Notes: generated from the letters alone by a model not told the origin. Positions 9,664 through 21,547 are shown, counted from the first letter of the stretch. The stretch is 64,000 bases of DNA from Sporisorium sorghi (GCA_023212695.1 JALCCG010000064.1:1-64000), one strand, 5' to 3'. Numbers and translations: made by a program.

Positions 9664-9773
9664 GTGAGAGTATCCTCGGAGGAGCATCGCGTTCGCCTTT
9701 GAAATCGGGAAACCTCCTTATCTGTTCATTCATGTTTCCCGATTTCAACAGCGACCGGAGGGGATACTCTCAC
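9664..9773 (-). repeat. Palindromic intergenic element, copy A
   Basis: A 110-bp element with a perfect 12-bp outer stem (GTGAGAGTATCC at 9664-9675 with GGATACTCTCAC at 9762-9773) and a perfect 13-bp inner stem (GAAATCGGGAAAC 9701-9713 with GTTTCCCGATTTC 9734-9746). Between the stems are unequal single-stranded strands containing GCGTTCGCCTTT (9689-9700) and AACAGCGACCGGAGG (9747-9761). The same internal-loop sequences recur at 18.4-19.1 kb and 54.0 kb with different stem sequences. This copy is in reverse orientation relative to the others. It lies between the stalk-domain gene and clpP. Confidence 0.8.
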
Positions 9774-9818
9774 GATTTAGTACTCGAAGTCTTCAATGAA
9801 TAATCCAGAGGATAAGAA

Positions 9819-9852
9819 AGGGCAGGCACCGGATAACGGCGCCTGCCCTTTG
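9819..9852 (-). terminator. Terminator of clpP (bidirectional)
   Basis: An 11-bp perfect stem, AAAGGGCAGGC / GCCTGCCCTTT, with a 12-13-nt loop lies directly downstream of the clpP stop. Confidence 0.85.
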
Positions 9853-9863
9853 CTTGCATTCTT

Positions 9864-10460
9864 TTATAGTCCCTGCGGTGGTGTATTTTCCAGTACTTGA
9901 TCGATAAGACCATATTCCTTGGCTTCATCAGCCGTCATGAAGTAGTCACGATCGGTATCCTTCTCAATGCGCTCCAGCGGTTGGCCGGTACGATCGGACA
10001 GGATGCGGTTCAGCTTGTCGCGCATCTTGAGGATGCGGCGAGCACGGATCTCGATATCCGTGGCCTGACCTTGTGCGCCGCCGAGCGGCTGGTGAATCAT
10101 GATCTCGCTGTTAGGCAGACCATAACGTTTGCCTTTAGCGCCTGCATTCAGCAGGAATGCGCCCATGGAAGCAGCCATGCCGACACAGATCGTCGAAACG
10201 TCCGGCTTGATGAACTGCATCGTATCGAATATCGCCATACCTGCGGTAATGGAACCGCCTGGGCTGTTGATGTAAAGATGAATATCCTTCTCGGGATCCT
10301 CAGCCGACAAGAACAGCATTTGGGCAATGATGGAATTGGCGACCACGTCATTTACGTCGGAGCCGAGGAAGATAATGCGGTCTTTCAGCAATCTGGAATA
10401 GATGTCGTACGCCCGCTCACCGCGGTTGCTTTGTTCAACGACCATAGGTATAAAACTCAC
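9864..10460 (-). CDS. clpP: ATP-dependent Clp protease proteolytic subunit ClpP
   Basis: This 198-residue serine peptidase forms the tetradecameric chamber that degrades unfolded or tagged proteins with ClpC/ClpX/ClpE ATPases in the cytosol. The full catalytic triad is visible: Ser98 in GMAASMGAF, His123 in MIHQPLGG, Asp172 in TDRDYFM. Length is exactly typical. The start follows GAGGAGG. The gene is monocistronic, with its own promoter overlapped by a CtsR operator and its own terminator, as in Bacillus subtilis, so control by heat and protein stress is expected. Confidence 0.98.
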   Translation of the reverse strand: MSFIPMVVEQSNRGERAYDIYSRLLKDRIIFLGSDVNDVVANSIIAQMLFLSAEDPEKDIHLYINSPGGSITAGMAIFDTMQFIKPDVSTICVGMAASMGAFLLNAGAKGKRYGLPNSEIMIHQPLGGAQGQATDIEIRARRILKMRDKLNRILSDRTGQPLERIEKDTDRDYFMTADEAKEYGLIDQVLENTPPQGL

Positions 10461-10507
10461 GTGGAAAACCTCCTCTTAAGTACCTCATATAAATACTGTT
10501 ACCGTAT

Positions 10508-10554
10508 TACCCACATGATAAACAATTTAAATCAAAAAGTCAAAGAAAGTCAAA
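10508..10554 (-). promoter_or_regulatory. clpP promoter with CtsR operator
   Basis: The plus strand at 10538-10554 reads AGTCAAAGAAAGTCAAA, a perfect match to the CtsR direct-repeat consensus RGTCAAANANRGTCAAA. On the minus strand a sigma-A promoter TTGACT - 17 bp - TATCAT overlaps it, with the -35 inside the CtsR repeat. It lies ~80 nt upstream of clpP. This placement predicts repression by CtsR until heat stress. Confidence 0.85.
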
Positions 10555-10620
10555 CTATTGGGTAAAAAAAAGAGCCGTCATGGGCACTTTGGGGTAATCA
10601 GTATATAGAAAAAGTAAAAA

Positions 10621-10695
10621 TGGCGCGCCCGCGAGGAATCGAACCTCGATCTCAGGCTCCGGAGGCCTACGTCATATCCATTGGACCACGGGCGC
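10621..10695 (-). tRNA. tRNA-Arg (anticodon CCG)
   Basis: The reverse strand folds into a full cloverleaf. The acceptor stem GCGCCCG/CGGGCGC is followed by discriminator G and an encoded CCA. The anticodon stem TAGGC/GCCTG encloses loop CTCCGGA with anticodon CCG, and the T arm is GAGG-TTCGATT-CCTC. It reads CGG arginine codons. It is a single gene, not in a cluster. Confidence 0.97.
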
Positions 10696-10952
10696 ATAAT
10701 AAAAAGGTCTATCGACGTACATTCAAAGAAGACAGACCGCGTTTAGCGGTAGATTTTCTTGCGATATCAGGAAGCACACTCTGCGATGTATATACTTTCT
10801 GATATCTAAAAAATTAGCAACGAAGTTGATTATACCGCATCTATTTCGAAAATACAATAGCGGACAAAACTTTGTTCCTACTATATAGACAAGCTTGCAT
10901 TTGGCCATAATGTATAAGAATGGCTGGGGCAGAGAAATATACTTTCGGACAC
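10696..10952. other. Intergenic region between tRNA-Arg and cggR promoter
   Basis: About 250 bp of AT-rich DNA upstream of the tRNA gene (minus strand) and of the cggR promoter (plus strand). It probably carries the tRNA promoter. I see no gene. A small imperfect hairpin (GATATCAGGAAG.. / ..CTTTCTGATATC, ~10763-10806) is present. Confidence 0.5.
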
Positions 10953-11022
10953 TTGCAACGGGCGTGATTATTGGTTAGAATAAAGGTGGGACTCAAAAAG
11001 TTTAACTGGGACATTTTACGGC
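10953..11022 (+). promoter_or_regulatory. cggR operon promoter and CggR operator
   Basis: A sigma-A promoter TTGCAA (10953-10958) - 17 bp - TAGAAT (10976-10981) is followed just downstream by two direct TGGGAC half-sites at 10987 and 11007, exactly 20 bp apart. The Bacillus subtilis CggR operator also has CGGGAC repeats with a 20-bp period immediately after the -10. This predicts repression by CggR, relieved by fructose-1,6-bisphosphate. Confidence 0.85.
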
Positions 11023-11065
11023 CCGATAGAGGAGAGCCGAGACGAAGTTTGCAGGAGTGGAATGC

Positions 11066-12109
11066 ATGCGTAACCTATTAGAAATACAAGAGCAACTTCT
11101 GCCGGATCTGATGAACACTCTTAAACGAAGGTATTCCATCCTTCATCAGATCAAGTTGTCCGGAATGGTTGGCCGAAGAACGCTGGCTTCATCACTCTCG
11201 ATGACCGAGCGTGTCCTCAGGGCAGAGACTGATCTTCTGAAAGCGCAGGGGCTGATCGAGATTGAGACGCTTGGCATGCGAATCAGCAGTGCAGGATTAT
11301 GCTTGGTTGAGGAACTTGAACCGGTCATGAATGAGTTGTTCGGACTGGTTGAGCTGGAGGAGAAGATCCGTCAGGCTTATGGGCTTCGTAAAGTGGTCAT
11401 TATTCCCGGTGACAGTGAGTCATCTCCGGAAGTCAAACGTGAGCTTGGCCGGGCCGGCGCAAGGACGCTGCTCAGTTTTGTGGAGGATGGAGATACAATC
11501 GCCGTAACAGGCGGCTCTACACTCGCTGAAGTGGCGGAGCAGATGTCATCATTGCCTGGTGGCGGACCGCTCAGAAGCACGTGGTTTGTGCCTGCGCGCG
11601 GAGGCCTCGGAGAGAGTATGGAGATTCAAGCGAACACCATTGCTTCCAAGATGGCAAAGCGTGTTGGGGCTGAATACCGTTTGCTCCATGTGCCTGATCT
11701 GCTAAGCGAGGATGCTTATCAGTCTCTTGTTCAGGATCAGCATATCCAGGAGATTGTGGATGTAATTCGGCGCTGCCGGGTCATTATACACGGCATCGGC
11801 GACGCGATGGAGATGGCGAGACGACGCAAGCTGGATGAAGGCTCCATTCAGAACTTGCAGGCAGATGGCGCGATTGCTGAATCATTCGGCTATTATTTCA
11901 GCGAAGAAGGCGAAGTTGTGCATAAGATGCTTACCCTCGGACTTCGGCTTGAGGACATTATGCGAACAGAGACGATCATCGGCATTGCCGGCGGCCAAGG
12001 CAAGGGCAAAGCGATTCACGCCGTGCTGAAATTCGGACATGAGGACATCCTCGTGACGGATGAAGCGGCAGCGTTGGAGCTTGAGAAGGAAATCGATGCC
12101 GCCATTTGA
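11066..12109 (+). CDS. cggR: Central glycolytic genes regulator CggR (SorC family)
   Basis: This ~347-residue transcriptional repressor has an N-terminal winged-helix region (~20-85, SGMVGRRTLASSLSMTERVLRAETDLLKAQGL) and a C-terminal SorC/DeoR-like sugar-binding domain (~90-347), with GDTIAVTGGSTLAEVA and GGQGKGKAI as phosphosugar-binding loops. It is first in the glycolytic operon, ahead of gapA, and the promoter upstream carries its own-type operator. In B. subtilis CggR is inactivated by fructose-1,6-bisphosphate. ATG 11066 or the upstream ATG 11057 could be the start; 11057 follows GCAGGAGTGG. Confidence 0.95.
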   Translation: MRNLLEIQEQLLPDLMNTLKRRYSILHQIKLSGMVGRRTLASSLSMTERVLRAETDLLKAQGLIEIETLGMRISSAGLCLVEELEPVMNELFGLVELEEKIRQAYGLRKVVIIPGDSESSPEVKRELGRAGARTLLSFVEDGDTIAVTGGSTLAEVAEQMSSLPGGGPLRSTWFVPARGGLGESMEIQANTIASKMAKRVGAEYRLLHVPDLLSEDAYQSLVQDQHIQEIVDVIRRCRVIIHGIGDAMEMARRRKLDEGSIQNLQADGAIAESFGYYFSEEGEVVHKMLTLGLRLEDIMRTETIIGIAGGQGKGKAIHAVLKFGHEDILVTDEAAALELEKEIDAAI

Positions 12110-12159
12110 TTGAGTCCAGAAATTTAGAGCAGCACAGTTTTTATAAACCTTGTTGTCTT

Positions 12160-12179
12160 GATTGATCTTATGGTCAATC
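12160..12179 (+). promoter_or_regulatory. Hairpin between cggR and gapA
   Basis: The stem GATTGATC / GGTCAATC with a 4-nt loop lies ~40 nt before gapA. In B. subtilis the cggR-gapA mRNA is cut near this junction by RNase Y, leaving gapA mRNA with a protective 5' hairpin. A similar role is inferred here only from position. Confidence 0.5.
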
Positions 12180-12191
12180 TTGAATATATAA

Positions 12192-13223
<1,032 letters not shown>

Positions 13224-13240
13224 TTGATCTAGCCATCCAA

Positions 13241-13273
13241 TCGAAGAGGAGTTCCGTTCACGGGTCTCCTCTT
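13241..13273 (+). terminator. Hairpin between gapA and pgk
   Basis: The arms AGAGGAG / CTCCTCT with a 14-nt loop are followed by TTTGG. The short U tract suggests partial termination or mRNA stabilisation rather than a full stop, since pgk has no clear promoter of its own here. Confidence 0.55.
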
Positions 13274-13416
13274 TGGTTCATGGTTTTTACTTGTTTCATG
13301 CCAGAGCACTGGGAAGAATAGATCATATCCGGGCGCTGGTGAGACGATAGAGAGAGAAACGGGAGCAACTGCATGCTGTCGGTGAGGAGAATAGTTTTCT
13401 TAGGAGGAACGTGGAG

Positions 13417-14598
13417 ATGAACAAGAAAAGTGTACGTGATGTAGAAGTAAGCGGCAAACGGGTGTTTGTCCGCGTCGATTTCAATGTACCGCTCGAAGAT
13501 GGTAAAATTACAGACGACACTCGTATTCGTGAGACTTTGCCGACGATCAACTACCTGGTGGAGCAAGGAGCGAAAGTTATCCTGGCCAGCCACATGGGTC
13601 GTCCCAAAGGAGAGGTCGTTGAATCTTTGCGCCTGACTCCGGCAAGCGAACGTTTGTCCGAATTGCTCGGCAAACCGGTAGCCAAAGCGGATGAAGCGGT
13701 AGGGGAAGCAGTAAAAGCACAAGTAAACCAGCTGCAAAACGGCGACGTGCTCGTGCTTGAAAATGTTCGTTTTTACCCTGGTGAAGAGAAGAATGATCCG
13801 GAACTTGCGAAGCAGTTCGCAGAGCTTGCTGATCTGTTCGTGAACGACGCGTTTGGTGCTGCTCACCGTGCGCACGCTTCGACAGAAGGTATTGCTCATC
13901 ATCTTCCGGCTGTATCGGGATTGTTGATGGAGAAAGAGCTGTCCGTTCTCGGCAAAGCCCTTTCGAATCCGGATCGTCCTTTTACCGCGATCATCGGTGG
14001 ATCGAAGGTTAAAGACAAAATCGACGTGATCGACAATCTGCTTACGCTTGCTGACAATGTCATCATCGGCGGTGGACTTGCTTACACGTTCTTCAAAGCT
14101 CAAGGCCATGAAATCGGTCAATCTCTGCTCGATAAAGAGAAGCTTGATGTTGCGCTCGGTTTCATCGAGAAAGCCAAAGAGCTGGGTAAAAACTTCTACC
14201 TGCCGGAAGATATCGTGGTTACGGACGAGTTCAGCGCAGATGCGAATACAAAGATTGTTGGCATCGACGGCATTCCAGCAGACTGGGAAGGCGTTGACAT
14301 CGGTCCTAAGACTCGTGCCAAGTATGCAGAAGTGATCAAAAACTCGAAGCTTGTCGTGTGGAACGGTCCTATGGGCGTATTCGAAATCGCTCCGTTCTCA
14401 AACGGTACTCGTGAAGTTGCACAAGCTTGTGCGGAAACGGAAGCTTACACGATTATCGGTGGCGGCGATTCTGCTGCAGCAGCTGAGAAATTCGGTCTGG
14501 CTGACAAGATGGACCACATCTCCACAGGCGGCGGTGCATCTCTTGAGTTCATGGAAGGCAAAGAACTTCCTGGTGTTGTGGCACTGAACGATAAATAG
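13417..14598 (+). CDS. pgk: Phosphoglycerate kinase
   Basis: This ~393-residue kinase transfers phosphate from 1,3-bisphosphoglycerate to ADP. It shows the N-terminal signature [12 protein letters not shown], substrate-binding residues around ASHMGRPKG, and the C-terminal nucleotide-binding [13 protein letters not shown]. Length is typical. ATG 13417 is preferred to GTG 13411 because TAGGAGG ends nine bases before it. It is third in the glycolytic operon, followed by tpiA after a small CCCCG/CGGGG hairpin. Confidence 0.97.
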   Translation: MNKKSVRDVEVSGKRVFVRVDFNVPLEDGKITDDTRIRETLPTINYLVEQGAKVILASHMGRPKGEVVESLRLTPASERLSELLGKPVAKADEAVGEAVKAQVNQLQNGDVLVLENVRFYPGEEKNDPELAKQFAELADLFVNDAFGAAHRAHASTEGIAHHLPAVSGLLMEKELSVLGKALSNPDRPFTAIIGGSKVKDKIDVIDNLLTLADNVIIGGGLAYTFFKAQGHEIGQSLLDKEKLDVALGFIEKAKELGKNFYLPEDIVVTDEFSADANTKIVGIDGIPADWEGVDIGPKTRAKYAEVIKNSKLVVWNGPMGVFEIAPFSNGTREVAQACAETEAYTIIGGGDSAAAAEKFGLADKMDHISTGGGASLEFMEGKELPGVVALNDK

Positions 14599-14611
14599 AT
14601 TTATGATATAA

Positions 14612-15427
<816 letters not shown>

Positions 15428-16972
15428 ATGTCAGCTCCAAGACCCGTAGCTCTGATCATCATGGACGGTTTCGGGCTTCGCAACACCGATGTGGGTAATG
15501 CGGTCGCTCAAGCGAACAAACCCAATTACGACCGGTATTTGAAGCAATACCCGAACACAACATTGACCGCTTGCGGCGAAGCTGTTGGCTTGCCGGAAGG
15601 TCAAATGGGGAACTCCGAAGTGGGTCACCTGAACATTGGCGCAGGCCGGATTGTGTATCAGGACTTGACTCGCATCACGAAGTCGATTCGTGAAGGAGAA
15701 TTCTTCGAGAACGATACGTTGGTGGAAGCCGTTCGCGCAGCTAAGAACAACAGCAAGAAATTGCATCTGTACGGACTTGTGTCCGACGGCGGCGTGCACA
15801 GTCACATTGAGCATATGTTTGCGATGCTGGATCTTTGCAAGAAGGAAGATTTCCATGACGTATACATCCATGGCTTCATGGATGGACGCGACGTGGCACC
15901 GGACAGCGGCAAGCAGTTTGTTAAGGATCTGATCGCGAAGATTGAAGAAGTGGGCGTTGGCCAAATCGCTACACTCTCCGGTCGTTATTATGCGATGGAC
16001 CGTGACAAGCGTTGGGATCGTGTCGAGAAAGCATACCGCGCTATGGTATACGGCGAAGGACCTCAATACACGGATCCGCTGAAAGCCATCACCGAATCTT
16101 ACGAGAAATCGGTTTATGATGAATTCGTGGAACCGACCGTGATTGTGAACGGTGAGGGCGAGCCGGTAAGCCTGGTGGAGAGCGGAGATTCCGTTATCTT
16201 CCTGAACTACCGTCCTGACCGTGCGATTCAGCTGTCCCAAGTGTTTACGAACAATGATTTTCGCGGTTTTGAACGTGGACCGAAGTTCCCGCAAAACCTG
16301 CATTTTGTCTGCCTGACGTTGTTCAGCGAGACGGTGGAAGGCTTCGTAGCCTACAAGCCGAAGAATCTGGACAACACCCTCGGTGAAGTGCTGGTTCAGC
16401 ACAACAAAAAGCAGCTGCGTATTGCGGAAACCGAGAAGTATCCACACGTGACGTTTTTCTTCAGCGGTGGACGCGATGTGGAGCTTCCAGGCGAAACGCG
16501 CGTACTGATCAATTCACCGAAGGTCGCGACGTATGACCTGCAGCCGGAGATGAGCGCTTATGAGGTGGCGGATGCTTGTGTGCGAGAGATCGAAGCGGAT
16601 AAGCATGATGCGATCATCCTGAACTTTGCGAACCCGGACATGGTAGGTCACTCCGGTATGCTGGAGCCAACAATCAAGGCTGTTGAAACCACAGACGAAT
16701 GTGTTGGAAAGGTTGTCGAGGCTGTTTTGGCAAAAGGCGGGGTTGTTCTGATCACCGCTGACCACGGAAATGCGGACATGGTATTTGACGAGAATGGGCG
16801 TCCATTCACAGCGCATACCACGAACCCGGTTCCGTTCATCGTAACGGATGAGAACGTAACGCTGCGTGAAGGCGGCATTCTTGCCGACATCGCACCAACG
16901 ATTCTCGATCTGATGGGTCTGCCGAAGCCGGACGAAATGACGGGAACCTCCATGATTGCAGCACGGAAGTAA
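15428..16972 (+). CDS. gpmI: 2,3-bisphosphoglycerate-independent phosphoglycerate mutase
   Basis: This 514-residue Mn-dependent mutase interconverts 3- and 2-phosphoglycerate. Visible are the metal-binding [11 protein letters not shown] start, the phospho-acceptor Ser63 in [14 protein letters not shown], and the C-terminal metal site [18 protein letters not shown], all typical of the alkaline-phosphatase superfamily mutases of Bacilli. It directly follows tpiA with no gap, so translation is probably coupled. Confidence 0.98.
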   Translation: MSAPRPVALIIMDGFGLRNTDVGNAVAQANKPNYDRYLKQYPNTTLTACGEAVGLPEGQMGNSEVGHLNIGAGRIVYQDLTRITKSIREGEFFENDTLVEAVRAAKNNSKKLHLYGLVSDGGVHSHIEHMFAMLDLCKKEDFHDVYIHGFMDGRDVAPDSGKQFVKDLIAKIEEVGVGQIATLSGRYYAMDRDKRWDRVEKAYRAMVYGEGPQYTDPLKAITESYEKSVYDEFVEPTVIVNGEGEPVSLVESGDSVIFLNYRPDRAIQLSQVFTNNDFRGFERGPKFPQNLHFVCLTLFSETVEGFVAYKPKNLDNTLGEVLVQHNKKQLRIAETEKYPHVTFFFSGGRDVELPGETRVLINSPKVATYDLQPEMSAYEVADACVREIEADKHDAIILNFANPDMVGHSGMLEPTIKAVETTDECVGKVVEAVLAKGGVVLITADHGNADMVFDENGRPFTAHTTNPVPFIVTDENVTLREGGILADIAPTILDLMGLPKPDEMTGTSMIAARK

Positions 16973-16999
16973 GTCGTTCATAATGGAACGTAAACATAA

Positions 17000-18310
<1,311 letters not shown>

Positions 18311-18321
18311 TTGAAATAGAA

Positions 18322-18361
18322 GAAAGCCCAGCTCCTGCTTTTTGGGAGCTGGGCTTTTTTG
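18322..18361 (+). terminator. Terminator of glycolytic operon
   Basis: AAGCCCAGCTCC pairs with GGAGCTGGGCTT across a short loop, then six T residues. Similar AGCCCAGNTCA hairpins recur inside the repeats that follow, suggesting duplication of the operon end. Confidence 0.92.
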
Positions 18362-18423
18362 CGTGTCATTGGGCGATGTCGAAGAGTCAAGGAAGGCTGC
18401 ACCTTGGATGGGGGCTGTGGGGC

Positions 18424-18481
18424 GGTGCGAATATCGGCTCCGGTCGCTGTTAAAATCGGGAAGCTGGATGGATTAGGGTGA
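18424..18481 (+). repeat. Palindromic intergenic element, copy B (cut by gap)
   Basis: The left half of the element seen complete at 18601 and 18863: outer arm GGTGCGAATATCGG, conserved CTCCGGTCGCTGTT, and inner arm AAAATCGGGAAGC. The right half falls in the N run. Confidence 0.8.
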
Positions 18482-18578
18482 NNNNNNNNNNNNNNNNNNN
18501 NNNNNNNNNNNNNNNNNNNNNNNNNNNNNNNNNNNNNNNNNNNNNNNNNNNNNNNNNNNNNNNNNNNNNNNNNNNNNN
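18482..18578. other. Assembly gap (97 N)
   Basis: A run of 97 undetermined bases is placed inside a tract of near-identical direct repeats. The repeats probably caused the gap. The number of N bases may not reflect true length, so copy number of the repeat is unknown. Confidence 0.99.
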
Positions 18579-18600
18579 CCTTGGATGGGGGCTGTGGGGC

Positions 18601-18713
18601 GGTGCGAATATCGGCTCCGGTCGCTGTTAAAATCGGGAAGCTGGATGGATTAGGGTGAGGAGGCTTCCCGATTTTAAAGGCGAACGCGTTGCTCCTCCAC
18701 CGATATACGCACC
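18601..18713 (+). repeat. Palindromic intergenic element, copy C
   Basis: The outer stem GGTGCGAATATCGG (18601-18614) pairs with CCGATATACGCACC (18700-18713) with one mismatch. The inner stem AAAATCGGGAAGC (18629-18641) pairs perfectly with GCTTCCCGATTTT (18663-18675). The internal-loop strands are CTCCGGTCGCTGTT on the left and AAAGGCGAACGCG...GCTCCTCC on the right. It is followed by a terminator-like hairpin and begins a ~262-bp direct repeat whose next copy starts at 18863. Confidence 0.85.
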
Positions 18714-18862
18714 TGAGCATGAGGGAGGTGTGCAGCCTTTTGCAGCCATCGCAGGGGAGTGCAAAGATGGCCCCACTCGGCTTGGTCGCATGAGCTGGGC
18801 TTTTGGGTGGAGGAGGGGGAGAAAGGGGAAGGGCGGCGCACTCTGTTATCGTGCGGTGGGGC

Positions 18863-18975
18863 GGTGCGAATATCGGCTCCGGTCGCTGTTAAAATCGGGA
18901 AGCTGGATGGATTAGGGTAAGGAGGCTTCCCGATTTTAAAGGCGAACGCGTTGCTCCTCCACCGATATACGCACC
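18863..18975 (+). repeat. Palindromic intergenic element, copy D
   Basis: Nearly identical to copy C, 262 bp further on, including the flanking DNA, so C and D are tandem duplicates of a larger unit (element plus terminator-like hairpin plus purine-rich spacer). A fifth, partial unit (CCTTGGA..GGCTGTG..GGCGGTGCG..ATATCGG) is seen at ~19109-19145, right at the broken end of the serine-hydrolase remnant. Confidence 0.85.
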
Positions 18976-19027
18976 TGAGCATGAGGGAGGTGTGCAGCCT
19001 TTTGCAGCCATCGCTGGGGAGCAAAGA

Positions 19028-19063
19028 TAGCCCAGTTCAGCCTGGTCGCATGAACTGGGCTTT
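19028..19063 (+). terminator. Terminator-like hairpin within repeat
   Basis: AGCCCAGTTCA pairs with TGAACTGGGCT, then TTTT. It resembles the eno terminator stem and a matching hairpin near 18770-18800, so it is probably a duplicated copy. Confidence 0.55.
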
Positions 19064-19140
19064 TGGGTGTGGGTGGGGAAGGCTAGGCAAGGCAAGGCAA
19101 GGGAGGCACCTTGGACGAGGGCTGTGAGGCGGTGCGTATA

Positions 19141-19772
19141 TCGGTTCAAAAGCATACAATTGATGAACTTGTGGAATGGATATACTCTCTTCCCATGGAG
19201 TCAGAGGTTCCGACGAACTTCAGTTATTCGAACTCCGGCTACATTCTGTTAGGCAAAATTATCGAAACCGTCAGCGGCTCCACGTACGCCGATTTTCTGG
19301 AACGGGAAATATTCGGCCCTGCGGGCAAGAAGGATTCCGCCCTTGAATCCAGCTCGATCTTATCTAACCGAGCGAGCGCTTATGAGATGACGGCGGAGGG
19401 AGAACTGCGGAACGCTCGTACCTCGACATGTCCAACGCTTATTCGGCCGGGGGCATTGTCTCTACCGCTAGAGATCTGCATATGCTTAACTGTGCACTGG
19501 ATGAGGGGAAGCTGTTGTCCGGCGATATGACGGTCAAGCTATTCTCTTGGGACGGGCAGCAGCCTTACCGTTATGGCTGGAATAGGGCAAGCATTCGGGC
19601 CAACCGGACCATGGCCTTCCATCATGGCGGGATTAACGGTTACACGGCTTCCTATCTAAAGCTGCTGGATCAAGAAATCGCGGTAATCGTGTTAAGCAAT
19701 GTGTCTACCACGCTGACCTCAACGTTAGCGGGCGTGATCGTGAACGCACTTGGCGAAGATTCCCTATTGTAA
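19141..19772 (+). pseudogene. Serine hydrolase (beta-lactamase/PBP4-like) remnant, 5'-truncated and frameshifted
   Basis: The coding remnant of a beta-lactamase-related serine hydrolase (class C/AmpH-like family) is visible. One frame (to ~19440) carries the Tyr-containing YSNSGYILLGKIIE motif, the equivalent of the YxN triad. A second frame (from ~19428) continues with SAGGIVSTARDL and a HHGG motif equivalent to the family's K/HTG. A single frameshift near 19425-19440 separates them. The N-terminal part with the SxxK nucleophile is missing; that end coincides with the repeat tract, which suggests deletion or recombination at the repeat. It cannot encode an active enzyme. Confidence 0.8.
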
Positions 19773-19790
19773 TAGATGATGTAATACATG

Positions 19791-19822
19791 AAGACCAAAC
19801 TCTCCTGGGAGAGCTTGGTCTT
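19791..19822 (+). terminator. Terminator after serine-hydrolase remnant
   Basis: AGACCAAACTCTCC pairs with AGAGCTTGGTCT (one bulge), then TTTG. Confidence 0.7.
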
Positions 19823-19837
19823 TGTTTATGTACACAG

Positions 19838-19878
19838 CAAAAAAAGCCGGTAGAAGACTGCGGTCCTCTTCCGGCTTC
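19838..19878 (-). terminator. Terminator of OYE reductase gene
   Basis: On the minus strand AAGCCGGAAGAGGA pairs with TCTTCTACCGGCTT, followed by T residues, ~55 nt beyond the reductase stop codon. Confidence 0.75.
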
Positions 19879-19933
19879 TGATGGATATTTCGAAGGCCTA
19901 ATGCAGCCCAGGTCTATAGGGGCCAGAACAGCA

Positions 19934-21058
19934 TTAAACCAGGGTATTCAAGGATTCCGGCGTGAATGGCTCAAGCTCGTCGAAACGTCCGTCGCGTACC
20001 TTGGCAGCCCATTGCGGATCAGCCAGGAGAGCGCGACCTACGGCAACGAGGTCATATTCATGTTTCTCAAGGCGGTTCAAGAGCTCGTCGATGTCCTTGT
20101 GACCAGCACCCTTGCCTTGGGTAAAGAGGCTGGTAAACACTTCATCGAGGCCAACAGAGCCGACGGTGATGACCGTTTTTCCTGTCAGTTTCTTAGCCCA
20201 ACCGGCAAAGTTCAGCTCAGAGCCTTCGAATTCAGGCTCCCAGAAGCGGCGTGTCGAGCAGTGGAATATATCGACACCTGCGTCCGACAGCGCGGTTAAC
20301 AACTGACCCAGTTTTTCAGGCGTATCTGCGAGCTTAGCTTCGTATTGGGTTGTCTTCCACTGGGATAGACGGATGGCAACAGGGAAGTCCGGACCTACCG
20401 CTTGACGTACGGCTTTCACCACTTCGATCGCAAAGCGGGCACGCTTCAGCATGTCTCCTCCATACTCATCGGTACGCTGGTTCGTTCTTTCCCAGAGGAA
20501 TTGATCAATCAGGTATCCGTGGGCACCATGGATTTCTACACCGTCAAAGCCAATACGTTTGGCATTCGCAGCAGCATCCGCATAAGCTTGAATGACTTGT
20601 TTGATTTCATCTATGGTCATCGGCTTAGTGACGAGGTTGCCTTCCAGGTCAAGTCCGGATGGTCCGATCGGAAGTGCCTCCGGGTTTGGCTCGGCGCCCA
20701 CCGGACGGGTCATGCCGATGTGCCAAATCTGCGGCATGATCTTGCCGCCAGCCTCATGAACCTGACGGACGACCTCGGCCCAGCCGTTCAATGCGGCTTC
20801 ACCGTGGAAATTAGGTATATTGGGGTTATCGGTAGCTGCCGGGTGGTCTATCAGCGTTCCTTCGGTAATGATTAGTCCGACGCCATTCTCTGCACGCTGA
20901 CGATAGTAAGCCGCCACATTCGGGCCCGGTACGCCATTCGGGGAGAAGCCGCGGGTCATGGGTGCCATCACCACGCGGGATGAAAGAGTCAGGTTTCCGA
21001 TTGTATAAGGCTCGAAAAGAGCCTCGGTGGATCGGGTGTTTTGATTTTGGTTGCTCAT
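19934..21058 (-). CDS. NADH:flavin oxidoreductase, old yellow enzyme family
   Basis: This 374-residue FMN-dependent alkene reductase has a TIM-barrel fold: an N-terminal LFEPYTIGNLTLSSRVVMAPMTRG motif, the substrate-binding pair in GVEIHGAHGYLIDQFLWERTNQRTDEYGG, and the C-terminal VGRALLADPQW phosphate-binding segment. This is the profile of classical OYE/NemA-type reductases that reduce activated C=C bonds or nitro compounds with NAD(P)H. Compared with relatives, the segment TVGSVGLDEVFTSLFTQGKGAGHKDIDELL seems slightly extended. An ArsR regulator gene lies 116 bp upstream on the same strand and shares an operator-like sequence with this gene, so inducible detoxification is a reasonable inference. 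Confidence 0.93.
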   Translation of the reverse strand: MSNQNQNTRSTEALFEPYTIGNLTLSSRVVMAPMTRGFSPNGVPGPNVAAYYRQRAENGVGLIITEGTLIDHPAATDNPNIPNFHGEAALNGWAEVVRQVHEAGGKIMPQIWHIGMTRPVGAEPNPEALPIGPSGLDLEGNLVTKPMTIDEIKQVIQAYADAAANAKRIGFDGVEIHGAHGYLIDQFLWERTNQRTDEYGGDMLKRARFAIEVVKAVRQAVGPDFPVAIRLSQWKTTQYEAKLADTPEKLGQLLTALSDAGVDIFHCSTRRFWEPEFEGSELNFAGWAKKLTGKTVITVGSVGLDEVFTSLFTQGKGAGHKDIDELLNRLEKHEYDLVAVGRALLADPQWAAKVRDGRFDELEPFTPESLNTLV

Positions 21059-21094
21059 GTATGGAATCCTCCAATATCTCTAATATGTTTTTCT

Positions 21095-21116
21095 GCATTT
21101 TCATAAAAATAGATAT
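21095..21116 (-). promoter_or_regulatory. Putative ArsR operator upstream of OYE reductase
   Basis: On the minus strand the sequence begins ATATCTATTTTTATGAAAA. Nineteen or twenty of 22 bases match a site at 21496-21517 upstream of the arsR gene, in opposite orientation. It lies 37 bp upstream of the reductase start, in a suitable place to block its promoter. Confidence 0.55.
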
Positions 21117-21174
21117 ATATAATGAAAAGAAAGAGCTTGTAGGCTTTCTTTATGGTGCTAATGCTCGTTTAAGC

Positions 21175-21486
21175 CTATAGCTCTTTCTTGAGTTGTTCGA
21201 TAAAACGCGCGATACCCTCCTCATTACGTCTGTAATATGTCCACTGGCCCGAGCGCCTGGATTCCAGCAGACCTGCCTTTTGCAATTTGACCAGGTAGCC
21301 AGAAACGACCGACTGTGCAAGCCCTGTTTTCTCTGAAATGGAGCCAACGCAGACACCGCCCTGAAAATCGCATGTAGAAGGCATGTGCTTCTGCGGATCA
21401 AAATGTTCCTCCGGATGCTTCAGCCACTCCAGAAGTTTAAACCGGGTCTCGTTTGATAGTGCTTTGATGGTTTGTATGGTATCCAT
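21175..21486 (-). CDS. ArsR/SmtB-family transcriptional regulator
   Basis: This 103-residue winged-helix protein has the ArsR pattern TIKALSNETRFKLLEWL, recognition helix region KTGLAQSVVSGYLVKLQKAGLLE and wing RRSGQWTYYRRNEEGI. Cysteines occur at CDFQGGVCVG (~39-46), an unusual insertion relative to minimal ArsR proteins that could form a thiol or metal sensor. It probably represses itself and the downstream OYE reductase, since both have the same upstream 22-bp motif. Inducer unknown; oxidised or electrophilic compounds would fit the partner enzyme. Confidence 0.9.
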   Translation of the reverse strand: MDTIQTIKALSNETRFKLLEWLKHPEEHFDPQKHMPSTCDFQGGVCVGSISEKTGLAQSVVSGYLVKLQKAGLLESRRSGQWTYYRRNEEGIARFIEQLKKEL

Positions 21487-21495
21487 ATGCTTATT

Positions 21496-21517
21496 ATATC
21501 TATTTTTATAGAAATGT
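21496..21517 (+). promoter_or_regulatory. Putative ArsR auto-operator
   Basis: ATATCTATTTTTATAGAAAT contains the dyad TCTAT-TTTT-ATAGA and lies 10 bp upstream of the arsR start. It matches the site at 21095-21116 upstream of the OYE gene. Confidence 0.55.
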
Positions 21518-21547
21518 AAATATAAACTTTGGGAAATAACTAAAAGA

